Shown here one piece after another: positions 1-8,068 of a DNA stretch of 35,493 nucleotides; positions within the stretch are counted from its first letter, which is position 1; every line of letters begins with the position of its first letter. The position numbers and the translations under genes are program-made. The stretch comes from an uncultured Erythrobacter sp. (GTDB lineage Bacteria; Pseudomonadota; Alphaproteobacteria; Sphingomonadales; Sphingomonadaceae), in assembly GCA_937969505.1 (NCBI GenBank), contig CALBWA010000022.1:1-35493 (forward strand), written 5' to 3'. A model generated the notes under the pieces. The model was given only the letters and a program-made list of their open reading frames with translations. It was not told the origin of the DNA and made no database searches.

Positions 1-1
1 G

Positions 2-1063
<1,062 letters not shown>

Positions 1064-1068
1064 AGGAA

Positions 1069-1545
1069 ATGACCCTAACCTTGGAACTGATCACGTGGTT
1101 TGCGGTGCTATCAGCCGGGATTATGGCCGGGGTCTATTTCACCTTCTCGGTTTTCGTGATGCGCTCGCTTGCGGAACTGGGTGAGGAGCCGGGCGCCCGC
1201 GCCATGCAATCCATCAACCGCGTGATTGTGCGCAGCGCGTTCTTGCCGCTGTTTTTCCTCAGCACGCTGGCCTGCGCGGCGCTGGTTGTGCTGGGCGCAC
1301 TCGGCATGATTGGCGGGACTGCGGCGCCCAAGATAATGGCGGGCGGCGCGATCTATGTGATCGGCATGTTCGTGGTGACGGTGGTGGGCAATGTGCCGCT
1401 CAACGACCGGCTGGAGGCAGCCGACCCGTCAAGCGAGGCGGGCAAGGCCGTCTGGCGCGAGTACCTCACCCGCTGGACCCGGCTTAATCACATCAGGACG
1501 CTGAGCTGCATGGTGGCCATGGCGCTGCTGGTTATGGGGCTTTGA
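1069..1545 (+). CDS. DUF1772 family four-span membrane protein
   Basis: Predicted integral membrane protein of 158 residues with about four hydrophobic segments (roughly 7-29, 52-78, 85-105, 138-157). The N-terminal A-G-x-x-A-G-x-Y-F-T-F-like stretch and the central N-x-P-L-N-D-R-L match the DUF1772 (anthrone oxygenase-like) family, whose bacterial members mostly have no known reaction. It begins 5 bp after thiC with GGAAATG at the start, so it is probably co-transcribed. Its stop overlaps a remnant of a second thiC 3' end, which suggests that the gene arrived by insertion at the end of thiC. Family assignment is fairly sure, function unknown. Confidence 0.8.
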   Translation: MTLTLELITWFAVLSAGIMAGVYFTFSVFVMRSLAELGEEPGARAMQSINRVIVRSAFLPLFFLSTLACAALVVLGALGMIGGTAAPKIMAGGAIYVIGMFVVTVVGNVPLNDRLEAADPSSEAGKAVWREYLTRWTRLNHIRTLSCMVAMALLVMGL

Positions 1546-1618
1546 AGAAATGAGCGAGAAGTACCGCGATCGCGGGGATTTGTATGTTAAGGCAGAAGAG
1601 TCGACCTATTTGAGATAA
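1544..1618 (+). pseudogene. Displaced remnant of a thiC 3' end
   Basis: Read from 1544 this stretch encodes E-E-M-S-E-K-Y-R-D-R-G-D-L-Y-V and ends with TAA at 1616. It closely parallels the true ThiC tail [16 protein letters not shown] at 1002 onward; the first 21 bases differ at one position. The copy lies directly behind the DUF1772 stop and is not attached to a start of its own other than the internal ATG at 1550. I infer that it is the ancestral or a duplicated thiC end left over when DNA carrying the DUF1772 gene entered here. Confidence 0.6.
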
Positions 1619-1638
1619 GGCAAACGGGGGGTGGTGCC

Positions 1639-2169
1639 ATGATCGATCCTGAACTTATGCGGCTTGAGCTATTCTCCGTCGCCGCCAAATACTTCGAGTT
1701 GAGCCTAATCAGTGGCGGCATCACCATCACCGTTGTGACCGGATTTCTCGTCATGGCATATACCATTGGCGCCCAACTATCGCGCTTCCAGGCATGGCTC
1801 GCCTCCATCGTCTTCGTGGTGTTCAACTTGTCTACGCTTTACGGGGCCGTTGTTTTCGCTGCGATGGGCAGCACCTTCTTTCCGCGCATCTATCTCGATC
1901 CTGATCGCGGCCCGCTCAAGATCATCCGGTTCGACCAGCTCTTTGCCCCGAGCAACATTTCGGCGGTGGTGGGGACTCTGATCATGTTGGGATCGCTCTA
2001 CTTCTTGTATGATGTGCGGCGGAAAGCCCGGCTTGAGAGCGATGATGATGTTGGGCCTGCAGAAACGGCAGACGATGCTGAATGCGCCGAAGCGGCACCG
2101 GAGGTGATCGAGGAACTGCCCGAACCTGAACCGGAAATTGTCGATGCAACCGAAGGGAAAACCGAATGA
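1639..2169 (+). CDS. Hypothetical three-span membrane protein with acidic tail
   Basis: Unrecognised protein of 176 residues. The ATG follows a G-rich ribosome site (GGGGGG at 1626-1631). Three hydrophobic segments are visible, roughly residues 25-47, 55-77 and 103-125, followed by an Arg/Lys cluster (VRRKARLE) and then a strongly acidic, Glu/Pro-rich cytoplasmic-type tail of about 45 residues. Its last 4 bases overlap the start of the secreted RidA-like gene (ATGA), which indicates translational coupling. No catalytic motif is seen. A role with its secreted neighbour is inference from the overlap only. Confidence 0.75.
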   Translation: MIDPELMRLELFSVAAKYFELSLISGGITITVVTGFLVMAYTIGAQLSRFQAWLASIVFVVFNLSTLYGAVVFAAMGSTFFPRIYLDPDRGPLKIIRFDQLFAPSNISAVVGTLIMLGSLYFLYDVRRKARLESDDDVGPAETADDAECAEAAPEVIEELPEPEPEIVDATEGKTE

Positions 2170-2636
2170 AAATCGCACTATCCAGCCTGACACTGGCGGC
2201 ACTTGCCGCGACTGCTTCAGCTAACGCGCAGGAACCCAAACAGGTGCTCATGCCTGAGGATGCAGCGGCCAAGGCACTGCACGAACAGTTCGGCTTTTCC
2301 GAGGCTGTGATTGATCGCGGCACGGTCTACATCTCTGGTGTGATTGCCGGCCCTGCCAAAGAAGGGCAGAGCGATGAGGAAGCCATTGAAGAGGCGTTCC
2401 AGACCATTGGCCGGACGTTGGAGCGAGCCGGTTCCAGCTGGGAAGACGTGGTCGATGTGACCAGCTTCCACACCGATCTGGCCGCATCTGGCACGGCCTT
2501 CGTCACGGTAAAGCATCGTTACCTCAAGGCGCCGTTCACCGCATGGACCGCGATTGATATCGACGCGCTCTATATCCCGGGTGCCTTGGTAGAGATAAAA
2601 GTGGTTGCACGGGTTTCAGTGAATGCAGAGAAGTAA
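2166..2636 (+). CDS. Secreted RidA/YjgF-family protein lacking the conserved catalytic Arg
   Basis: RidA-fold protein of 156 residues with a clear export signal: M-K-I start, hydrophobic core and an A-N-A cleavage site near residue 21, so it should be periplasmic. The fold signatures are the V-Y-I-S-G-V strand, the Q-T-I-G-R-x-L-E-x-A-G-S-S-W-E-D-V-V-D helix-strand and the C-terminal V-E-I-K-V-V-A. In E. coli RidA the imine-hydrolysing Arg105 lies in the segment F-P-A-R-S; here the aligned segment is F-T-A-W-T, so Trp stands in its place and classical 2-iminoacid deamination is unlikely. Starts inside the preceding membrane-protein gene. Confidence 0.85.
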   Translation: MKIALSSLTLAALAATASANAQEPKQVLMPEDAAAKALHEQFGFSEAVIDRGTVYISGVIAGPAKEGQSDEEAIEEAFQTIGRTLERAGSSWEDVVDVTSFHTDLAASGTAFVTVKHRYLKAPFTAWTAIDIDALYIPGALVEIKVVARVSVNAEK

Positions 2637-2853
2637 GGGTTAGTTGGTTTCCTCGGCAAATGCTTTGGCCGTCAACCTGGAACAAGTTCTGGATAACGGT
2701 CACGTTGATTAATCGGCAGGAACCAATTTCTCCACCAGCGCCCTGTGTTCTGTCGGTGTCGTGTGCCCCTGCGGTAATCTCGGGATAGCCGATTCCAGCC
2801 CTAGCCCGACGCAACATTTTCCTACTCGGCACTTTTGTGCATGATACGGTGGG

Positions 2854-3546
2854 ATGAGCAATCCAGACACGTCCCGCGACGTCCTTCACCCGCAAACAGC
2901 CACCTCTCACAAAACTACGCGCCATGATGGCTGGACGCCTCAGCGCCAGTCCACATTTTTGCGCGCGCTGGCCGCCTCCCACTCAGTCGCGGCGGCGGCG
3001 CGGGAGGCGGGCATGTCGCGCCAGTCACCCTATGCTCTGCGCGCGCGGCTGAAGGGCGAGCCCTTTGACCTGGCGTGGCAGGCGGCGCTGCAATGCCGGT
3101 TCGATGTGCTGGTAGAGGCGGCGATGGAGCGCGCCCTGCACGGGGTGGAAGTGCCCCATTTCTATCGCGGCGAATTGGTCGGCACATCGCGCCGCTATGA
3201 CGAACGGCTGACAGTGGCTCTGCTGATGATGCGCGACAAGTTTGCGCTGCCCTATATGCCTTCAACCCATCCCGGCTTTGCCTACAGCGATGGCGAGTTT
3301 GGCAAATTGCTGGACCGGGTCGAACAGGGTCCGGAAACCTGGGCGGAACAACAAAGGCTGGCCTTTGCCGGCCCCTATGACCCTGACGAAGTTCTCGACG
3401 CGTACGATGACGACTATGACGATTATGATGACTATGACGGCAATGATCCGGACGATTGTGCCAATGAACGTGCAAATGCGGGCGATGATCTGCAGGGGGA
3501 TGGCATCGCCCCTGACTGGTATGTGCCGGATGGGCCAGACGCGTGA
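2854..3546 (+). CDS. Helix-turn-helix protein with Asp/Tyr-rich tail
   Basis: Conserved-hypothetical-like protein of 230 residues. Residues about 27-70 (W-T-P-x-R-Q-x-x-F-L-x-A-L-A, then A-A-A-A-R-E-A-G-M-S-R-Q-S-P-Y-A-L-R) read as a helix-turn-helix of the kind found in small terminase-like and homeodomain-like proteins. The middle is mixed helical. Residues about 182-201 form a low-complexity run of Asp and Tyr encoded by GAT/GAC-TAT/TAC repeats, and the rest of the C terminus stays acidic. I know similar HTH proteins from sphingomonads but no function. The 217-bp gap upstream shows no other gene. Confidence 0.7.
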   Translation: MSNPDTSRDVLHPQTATSHKTTRHDGWTPQRQSTFLRALAASHSVAAAAREAGMSRQSPYALRARLKGEPFDLAWQAALQCRFDVLVEAAMERALHGVEVPHFYRGELVGTSRRYDERLTVALLMMRDKFALPYMPSTHPGFAYSDGEFGKLLDRVEQGPETWAEQQRLAFAGPYDPDEVLDAYDDDYDDYDDYDGNDPDDCANERANAGDDLQGDGIAPDWYVPDGPDA

Positions 3547-3625
3547 TCGGGTTGGAGACCTGTCAACTTCGCAAAACGGCGCAGAAACGCCTGAACTCTG
3601 GGGGTTTGCGTGGCCTGATGCCGGG

Positions 3626-3647
3626 TGACACGCTGTCAATTGTGTCA
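3626..3647. promoter_or_regulatory. Inverted repeat TGACAC-N10-GTGTCA, possible operator
   Basis: Perfect 6-bp arms separated by 10 bases, with an additional TGTCA inside the spacer. It lies in the 269-bp gap between the HTH gene and the secreted protein at 3816, so it could be an operator for either. No regulator is assigned; the arms are short and could occur by chance. Confidence 0.3.
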
Positions 3648-3815
3648 GGTTTGCCAAATTCTCTGGCCATCGTGGACCGTGCAGCTTCCATACAGCTTTA
3701 CAAGTCTATCAGTTCGGCCGAGACACAGCTTCGAGGAATCGCTCGATCGGCGCACGGCCCCACCGGATCGTGCCCGCAACGCCGACAGCGGTTCGCATCA
3801 GGGACGCAGATTGAC

Positions 3816-4346
3816 ATGAACAGGCACATCAAGAACTTTGCAGGCGCAGCCATGGTGCTGGCGCTGGCCCCGGCAGCGTTGCAGGCAGCAGCTCCAGCTC
3901 CAGCAGCAGCGGCCAGCACGCCAGCGGCGAATTCCGGACCGGTGGCGTTCTTCACCGGAACCACTGTGAGCAAGGGCACGATCAAGGAAATGATGTCCTC
4001 GCGCAAAACGACCCGCGTGGTCAGCAACGGAACATTGCAGCCCGATGGATCGCTGGTGATCAAACAAACGGTGGAAATCGGCGATGATCCGGTGCGCAAG
4101 CGAACCTGGCGTCTGCAACAGGATGCCGCGGGCAAGGTCAGCGGGACAATCAGCGATGCAACCAGCCCGGTCACCGGAACGGTGAAGGGCAATGTCACGA
4201 CGCTGTCCTACAAGCTGGAAGGCGGGCTGAAGGTCAATCAGGTGCTGACCGTGGCAGCCGACGGGAAAAGCTGCGTCAACGAGATGAAGATCCGCAAGTT
4301 CGGCATCACGGTTGCCAATCTGACCGAGGTGATCACCCGGCAATAG
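3816..4346 (+). CDS. Exported DUF3833-like protein
   Basis: Protein of 176 residues. I chose the ATG at 3816 (M-N-R-H-I-K) rather than the upstream in-frame start at 3543, because 3816 gives a proper signal peptide (positive N terminus, hydrophobic core, A-L-Q-A-A-A cleavage region near residue 24) followed by an Ala/Pro linker. The mature part, from V-A-F-F-T-G-T-T through R-x-W-R-L-Q-Q to I-R-K-F-G-I-T-V-A-x-L-T-E-V, resembles the DUF3833 group of small envelope proteins made of beta strands. Function is unknown. Family match is by pattern memory and moderately certain. Confidence 0.72.
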   Translation: MNRHIKNFAGAAMVLALAPAALQAAAPAPAAAASTPAANSGPVAFFTGTTVSKGTIKEMMSSRKTTRVVSNGTLQPDGSLVIKQTVEIGDDPVRKRTWRLQQDAAGKVSGTISDATSPVTGTVKGNVTTLSYKLEGGLKVNQVLTVAADGKSCVNEMKIRKFGITVANLTEVITRQ

Positions 4347-4422
4347 CGGCCATCAAACAATCGCGATCATCCGGCATGAATCTGCGGCGAAAGCCATGGA
4401 ATTCGGCGCAACTGACCCCATA

Positions 4423-4447
4423 TCAAATGGTATATGGTATCATTTGA
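4423..4447. promoter_or_regulatory. AT-rich inverted repeat upstream of HPF-like gene
   Basis: TCAAATG and CATTTGA are exact inverted arms around an 11-base spacer, and the match continues imperfectly inward (GGTAT against GTATC). The block is markedly AT-rich compared with its surroundings and ends 17 bases before the ATG at 4464, the right place for a repressor operator or a leader hairpin. No regulator family is assigned. Confidence 0.45.
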
Positions 4448-4463
4448 ACAGGAGCCTTCGCCA

Positions 4464-4817
4464 ATGTCCGATATGCAATTTCAGTTCAACTCTGACAGCT
4501 CTGTCATGGGGACGGAAAATGTCGCCGAGCGGATCGAAAACCAGCTCCGCCACAGACTTGCCCGGTTTGAAGACAAGCTGACCCGGCTCGAAGTGCATGT
4601 TGGCGATGACAATGCGCGCAAGGGCGGGGCGGATGACAAACACTGCACGATCGAGGCGCGTATTCGCGGTGAAAAGCCGATCGGCGTGACCGGTCGGGCA
4701 AGCGACGTTGATGCGGCAGCGCGGATTGCCGGCAACACGCTGGCGCAGCGGCTGGAACGGCATTTCGGAAAGGGCGCGAAGCACAAGCACGACGCCCGGC
4801 CTGACAAGGTGATCTGA
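4464..4817 (+). CDS. HPF/RaiA-family ribosome-associated protein
   Basis: Predicted ribosome-binding hibernation or protection factor of 117 residues, the length of the short HPF/YfiA type without the C-terminal dimerisation domain. It shows the family layout: N-terminal strand (M-Q-F-Q-F-N), first helix (E-R-I-E-N-Q-L-R-H-R-L-x-R-F), strand with L-E-V-H-V-G-D-D-N, then K-G-G-A-D-D-K-H-C-T-I-E-A-R and a second helix before a basic His/Lys tail. The ATG at 4464 was chosen over 4434 because AGGAG sits 11 bases upstream. An inverted repeat lies directly upstream. Such proteins bind the 30S decoding region in stationary phase or stress. Confidence 0.85.
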   Translation: MSDMQFQFNSDSSVMGTENVAERIENQLRHRLARFEDKLTRLEVHVGDDNARKGGADDKHCTIEARIRGEKPIGVTGRASDVDAAARIAGNTLAQRLERHFGKGAKHKHDARPDKVI

Positions 4818-4840
4818 TTTCAGATGCGGGTGCGCGGGGG

Positions 4841-5335
4841 CTATGCGCCGCGCTGCAATTGCACCAGCATCGTGTCGAGCGACTGGAGGAAACGCGATCG
4901 GTCGGCCTTGCTGAACGGAGGCGGGCCGCCGCCTCCTGAGCCGCCAAGATCGCTGCCGGCACCGGCGCGCAGATCCTCCATGATCGCTCTGGTTGCGATG
5001 GCCGATCCGATGCTCGCGCTGTCGAAGGCGCGGCCGTTGTGGCCCAGGACTTTGGCCCCGGCCTTAAGGCAGCGATCGGCCAGCAGGATGTCACCCGTGA
5101 CGACCAGGGTCCGCGGGCCGGCGCGCTCTGCGATCCAGTCGTCGGCCGCGTCAAAACTGTCGGACACCAGCACACGCTTGACCAGCGGACTGTCGGGAAT
5201 ACGGAAGGGAGAATTGCTGACCACGCGGACACGGGCATCGAACCGCTTGGCAACGCGATAGACCTCCTCCTTCACCGGACAGGCATCGGCATCCACCAGG
5301 ATCGTGAAGGCGGCGGGATCATCTGCGCTTTCCAT
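4841..5335 (-). CDS. yaiI: YaiI/YqxD (DUF188) family protein
   Basis: Protein of 164 residues from the UPF0178 family, which has a PIN-like nuclease fold but no demonstrated reaction. The N terminus I-L-V-D-A-D-A-C-P-V-K, the V-V-S-N-S-P-F motif, the D-x-A-D-D-W-I segment, V-V-T-G-D-I-L-L-A and L-G-H-N-G-R are characteristic. The conserved acidic residues (VDADACP, ADDWI, TGDI) are those expected for a metal site. ATG at 5335 is preferred over an upstream TTG at 5371. A Gly-rich linker precedes the C-terminal F-x-x-x-L-D helix. It converges with the HPF-like gene 23 bp away. Confidence 0.9.
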   Translation of the reverse strand: MESADDPAAFTILVDADACPVKEEVYRVAKRFDARVRVVSNSPFRIPDSPLVKRVLVSDSFDAADDWIAERAGPRTLVVTGDILLADRCLKAGAKVLGHNGRAFDSASIGSAIATRAIMEDLRAGAGSDLGGSGGGGPPPFSKADRSRFLQSLDTMLVQLQRGA

Positions 5336-5411
5336 GAACCGGGGGCTAGAGTGTGCCGCTCGTCGCGGCAAGCCCGGGATCGCGCCAAGGGATTGCGGTT
5401 GCAGCTACTTC

Positions 5412-5436
5412 GGAACCAAGTGTGCGCTGCACCATT
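5412..5436 (+). promoter_or_regulatory. Candidate EcfG (general stress sigma) promoter of the fasciclin gene
   Basis: GGAAC at 5412-5416, 16 bases, then CATT at 5433-5436. This satisfies the looser alphaproteobacterial GGAAC-N18-TT pattern but not the tight CGTT form of the -10. It lies about 97 bp before the ATG at 5533. Confidence 0.4.
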
Positions 5437-5532
5437 ATGACGGGACATGCGCAGGCTATTGTGCAGGCGCTGACAAACTATGTGACCGGCTCGCTCCCCC
5501 AACACGGCGAGGTGGCAGAATAAGGATTACTC

Positions 5533-6105
5533 ATGAAGAAGCTTTCACTCGCGCTCGCTTCGGCGGCCTCGCTTGCACTTGTTGCCTGTGCTGAACCTGC
5601 CGAAGACACCGCAACCGAAGATTATGCAGCAGATGCAACGGCCGTAGCTGATGACGCGGCAGGCACGATCGTAGAAGTTGCCCAGGGCAATGAAGATTTC
5701 AGCACGCTAGTGGCTGCTGTGACCGCAGCCGAATTGGGCGAAACCCTGTCGGGCGAAGGTCCATTCACCGTGTTTGCACCGACAAATGATGCTTTTGCCA
5801 AGCTGCCTGAAGGTACTGTGGAAACGCTGACCACCACTGACACCGATACACTGGGCAGCATCCTGACCTATCACGTTGTTGAAGGTAAGGTTGATGCCGC
5901 CACGCTGACTCAGGCGATCACTGATGCCGGTGACGATGGCTATGAAATTGAAACCGTTGGCGGCGGAACGCTGACTGCAACCGTGGTGGACGGCAATGTC
6001 GTTCTGACCGATGCCGCTGGTGGGACCTCGACTGTGACTGCGACAGATGTTGAAGCGTCAAATGGTACGATCCATGTGATCGATACGGTTCTGATGCCGG
6101 CATAA
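5533..6105 (+). CDS. Fasciclin (FAS1) domain lipoprotein
   Basis: Envelope protein of 190 residues. The N terminus is a lipoprotein signal (K-K, hydrophobic core, L-V-A-C with Cys19). A short acidic Ala/Asp/Thr linker leads into one FAS1 domain at about 48-190, with the two hallmark boxes G-P-F-T-V-F-A-P-T-N-D-A-F (H1 region) and Y-H-V-V-E-G, and the end box A-S-N-G-T-I-H-V-I-D-T-V-L-M-P. FAS1 domains act in adhesion or ligand binding. The gene stands alone, with its own RBS (AAGGA), a candidate stress promoter upstream and a hairpin terminator downstream. Confidence 0.95.
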   Translation: MKKLSLALASAASLALVACAEPAEDTATEDYAADATAVADDAAGTIVEVAQGNEDFSTLVAAVTAAELGETLSGEGPFTVFAPTNDAFAKLPEGTVETLTTTDTDTLGSILTYHVVEGKVDAATLTQAITDAGDDGYEIETVGGGTLTATVVDGNVVLTDAAGGTSTVTATDVEASNGTIHVIDTVLMPA

Positions 6106-6130
6106 GCTGAGCGTTAAGGATCTGAAAAAT

Positions 6131-6165
6131 GGGCGGGTACCGGATATTTCCGGGCTCGCCTTTTT
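6131..6165 (+). terminator. Rho-independent terminator after the fasciclin gene
   Basis: GC-rich imperfect hairpin (GGGCGGGTACCGG against CCGGGCTCGCC with an ATATTT loop) followed directly by five T. It ends 16 bases before the stop of the convergent GFA gene and may serve both. Confidence 0.7.
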
Positions 6166-6180
6166 CGTGTCGATTGCAGT

Positions 6181-6615
6181 TCACTCGAAGGTAAACCCAG
6201 CCTCTTCAGCTTCGGCAATGATTTCCTCGCCAGTCTTACGCGTGGTGTCCTGTTCAAAGCTGTAATAGGCGGGTTGTTCGTCGGTGAATATCTCCTCGCC
6301 CAGTATTCTGTCGCCCACGTCATCAAAAAGCCCGGCAAGGAACGAATAGCTGCCAGTGGGCAGAAACTTGTAATACAGATTGCTACCGCATCGGGTGCAA
6401 AAGCCACGCTCGGCCCAGTTGGAAGACTGGTACCTGCCGATATGTTCGCCGCCGCCAATCTCGGGGTTGTCTCCGGTCTGAACAGCCAGATAAGCGCTGC
6501 CGCACCAGCGTCGACACATCTCGCAGTGACAGGCCTCGATGTGGTCTTTGGCCGGCTCAATGCACACAGAGACAGCGCCGCACAGGCAATGCCCTTGCAG
6601 TCTGGTTTCGCTCAT
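6181..6615 (-). CDS. GFA (glutathione-dependent formaldehyde-activating) domain protein
   Basis: Zinc protein of 144 residues with the GFA/CENP-V fold. All expected zinc ligands are present: G-H-C-L-C-G near residues 8-12, C-H-C-x-x-C at about 29-34, and C-x-x-C (F-C-T-R-C-G) at about 73-76, with the G-S-N-L-Y-Y following. Family members were named for formaldehyde-glutathione adduct formation, but most bacterial ones have no proven substrate. The C-terminal Glu-rich tail is unusual in length. It is transcribed toward the fasciclin gene. A second, different GFA protein lies 1.5 kb away (8069-8476). Confidence 0.9.
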   Translation of the reverse strand: MSETRLQGHCLCGAVSVCIEPAKDHIEACHCEMCRRWCGSAYLAVQTGDNPEIGGGEHIGRYQSSNWAERGFCTRCGSNLYYKFLPTGSYSFLAGLFDDVGDRILGEEIFTDEQPAYYSFEQDTTRKTGEEIIAEAEEAGFTFE

Positions 6616-6929
6616 TGCGTTCTCTCCTTATGAGTGCTGCTCTGGCTTACCGGGCAAGCCTAGATCGCTGCATCGGGTCTTGCAATCTTTGCGCACGGGC
6701 AGGCTGGAATGAGGCAAATCGAAACAAAATTAGGCATTTGCGCAATTTGCTGCTAACAGAAGGTCTGCCGACGTCGAAATTTGCGACGGACTTCGAGATT
6801 TGCTTCCTGCCTACCGCCCTATGGCGCCGGTGAAAACCAGACGACGACTTCCTTTCATCTGACGATTTGACGCACTACCCTGCTGCACTTTCGCAGCGGG
6901 ACAATATCGTTTCTTGAAAGGAAACATCC
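6616..6929. other. Intergenic region with divergent promoters and csp leader
   Basis: A 314-bp gap between the leftward GFA gene and the rightward cold-shock gene. The middle is AT-richer than its surroundings. Near the csp gene, CCTGCTGC (6879-6886) and GCAGCGGG (6893-6900) form an 8-bp stem with a 6-base loop and no T run behind it, so it is more likely a leader hairpin than a terminator. A TTGACG at 6867 could be a -35 box but lacks a convincing -10. No gene is credible here. Confidence 0.5.
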
Positions 6930-7142
6930 ATGTCCAAGACTGGAACCGTAAAATTCTTCAATGCCGACAAGGGCTATGGCTTTATTCAGCCTGACGATGG
7001 TTCGAACGACAGCTTCGTACACATCACTGCCGTTCAGGCTGCCGGCATGACCTCGCTCGATAAAGAGCAGCGTCTCAACTACGAAATCGAGCAGGGACGC
7101 AACGGCAAGGAAAGCGCTGTAAACCTGTCTGCTGCAGACTGA
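6930..7142 (+). CDS. Cold-shock domain protein (CspA family)
   Basis: Single cold-shock domain of 70 residues that binds single-stranded nucleic acid and melts RNA structure. It begins T-G-T-V-K-F-F-N and carries both RNA-binding motifs, K-G-Y-G-F-I (RNP1) and S-F-V-H-I (RNP2), though the usual Asp-Val of D-V-F-V-H is replaced (N-D-S-F-V-H). Strong RBS GAAAGGAAAC just before the ATG. A leader hairpin at 6879-6900 may be part of the temperature-dependent leader common to these genes. A weak GC-rich hairpin (GGGCGG 7191, CCGCCC 7212) follows and could attenuate read-through into the small gene at 7257. Confidence 0.95.
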   Translation: MSKTGTVKFFNADKGYGFIQPDDGSNDSFVHITAVQAAGMTSLDKEQRLNYEIEQGRNGKESAVNLSAAD

Positions 7143-7256
7143 CAAAAGATTGGCCGCGTTGCCCTGAAGCTTGCGCACCAGCGCAGTATCGGGCGGCGCG
7201 GCCACCCTTTTCCGCCCGCTTTCCAAACCCTCAGCTGATACGGAGCCGCCTCCACC

Positions 7257-7475
7257 ATGGCCCAGACTTTTGAATTTTACGACGCACGCGCCAATGAAGC
7301 TGCCGCAGAGGCCAAACGCGCAACGTTGGACAATGTGCGCGAACGCTGTCTGCGCGCGGAAAAGACCTGGCGCGGCCTTGCCCAACAAGCGGAACGCGTT
7401 GCGACCAATCGCGAACAGGCCGACCGTGAACGTGCCGCGCGCCGCGAAGAAGAAGCTCTCATTTCCCCGAACTGA
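7257..7475 (+). CDS. Small charged helical protein, hypothetical
   Basis: Seventy-two residues, almost all predicted helix, rich in Ala, Arg and Glu (F-Y-D-A-R-A-N-E-A-A-A-E-A, then an R/E-rich end). No family recognised. It has GGAG 11 bases before the ATG and follows the cold-shock gene by 114 bp in the same direction. Its composition suits a short coiled coil or a nucleic-acid-associated protein. Coding is probable but not certain, because another open frame covers the same bases. Confidence 0.55.
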   Translation: MAQTFEFYDARANEAAAEAKRATLDNVRERCLRAEKTWRGLAQQAERVATNREQADRERAARREEEALISPN

Positions 7476-7548
7476 AGCCTTTTCTGGCAAGCCACTGTTC
7501 CGCTATGCCTCCCGCGATCTATTGTTGGAACCAGGCTCAGGACAGGTG

Positions 7549-7983
7549 ATGATCCGACTCACATCAAAATTGGCCGTTGGCCTTGCTTTCGGTTTGGTTC
7601 TGGCCAGTTGTGGATCAGACCAGACAGGGCAGGTGGATGGCGAAATCTATGCCGGTATCGGGCCAGGCGAGGCAATCACTCTGGTTGGCACAGAACCCTT
7701 CTGGACGATCCAGATTCAGGGCGAAACACTCAATTACTCAAATCCTGATCATCCCGAAGGCCGCGAAACTCTAGCTTCGCGGTTTTCCGGAAACGGCGGT
7801 CTTGGCATTTCCGGCACTCTGGATGGACAGGCGATGCAAATCGCTGTCACGCCGGGACAATGCAATGACGCAATGAGTGACCGCGTCTATCCGTTTACCG
7901 CCACCATAAGGTGGGGCGAAGATACGCTGTTTGGCTGTGGCTACACCGATACCAAACCCTTTACCGGCAGCGAGAGCCCATAA
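7549..7983 (+). CDS. Lipoprotein of the COG3650 type
   Basis: Protein of 144 residues. The start at 7549 was chosen within a longer open frame because it gives a complete lipoprotein signal, ending in L-A-S-C with Cys21. The mature part has G-T-E-P-F-W-T-I-Q-I, L-x-Y-S-N-P-D and a later C-N-D-A-M-S-D-x-x-Y-P-F, with a last Cys in L-F-G-C-G, matching the COG3650 group of small predicted envelope proteins. Two Cys in the second half could form a disulfide. Function unknown. Confidence 0.8.
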   Translation: MIRLTSKLAVGLAFGLVLASCGSDQTGQVDGEIYAGIGPGEAITLVGTEPFWTIQIQGETLNYSNPDHPEGRETLASRFSGNGGLGISGTLDGQAMQIAVTPGQCNDAMSDRVYPFTATIRWGEDTLFGCGYTDTKPFTGSESP

Positions 7984-8068
7984 AACTTGATCATTCCGGT
8001 AGGTGCCATGCCCAATACCTGCCTTTATCCCGTTGGTAGTGACAGAAACGGCAAGGGGTTCAGATACG

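Noticed and set aside
2677..2719. GGAAC...GTT as a further stress promoter upstream of the HTH gene
   Set aside because: The spacing to GTT is 20 bases rather than 16-17 and it lies about 140 bp from the gene, so it does not fit the pattern.
4504..5253. Minus-strand frame of 249 codons
   Set aside because: Spans the convergent HPF-like and YaiI genes in another frame; Ser/Arg/Pro-rich with no motifs.
5437..5523. Upstream 28-codon frame before the fasciclin gene
   Set aside because: No ribosome site, and its ATG coincides with the -10 of the candidate promoter, so it would not be transcribed as a leader peptide.
6615..6833. Plus frame of 72 codons after the GFA gene
   Set aside because: Starts at the edge of the divergent GFA gene, Cys/Trp/Arg-rich, no ribosome site, no neighbour support.
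7191..7217. GGGCGG/CCGCCC hairpin after the cold-shock gene as a terminator
   Set aside because: The stem is short, the loop is 15 bases and no T run follows; kept only as a remark in the cold-shock entry.
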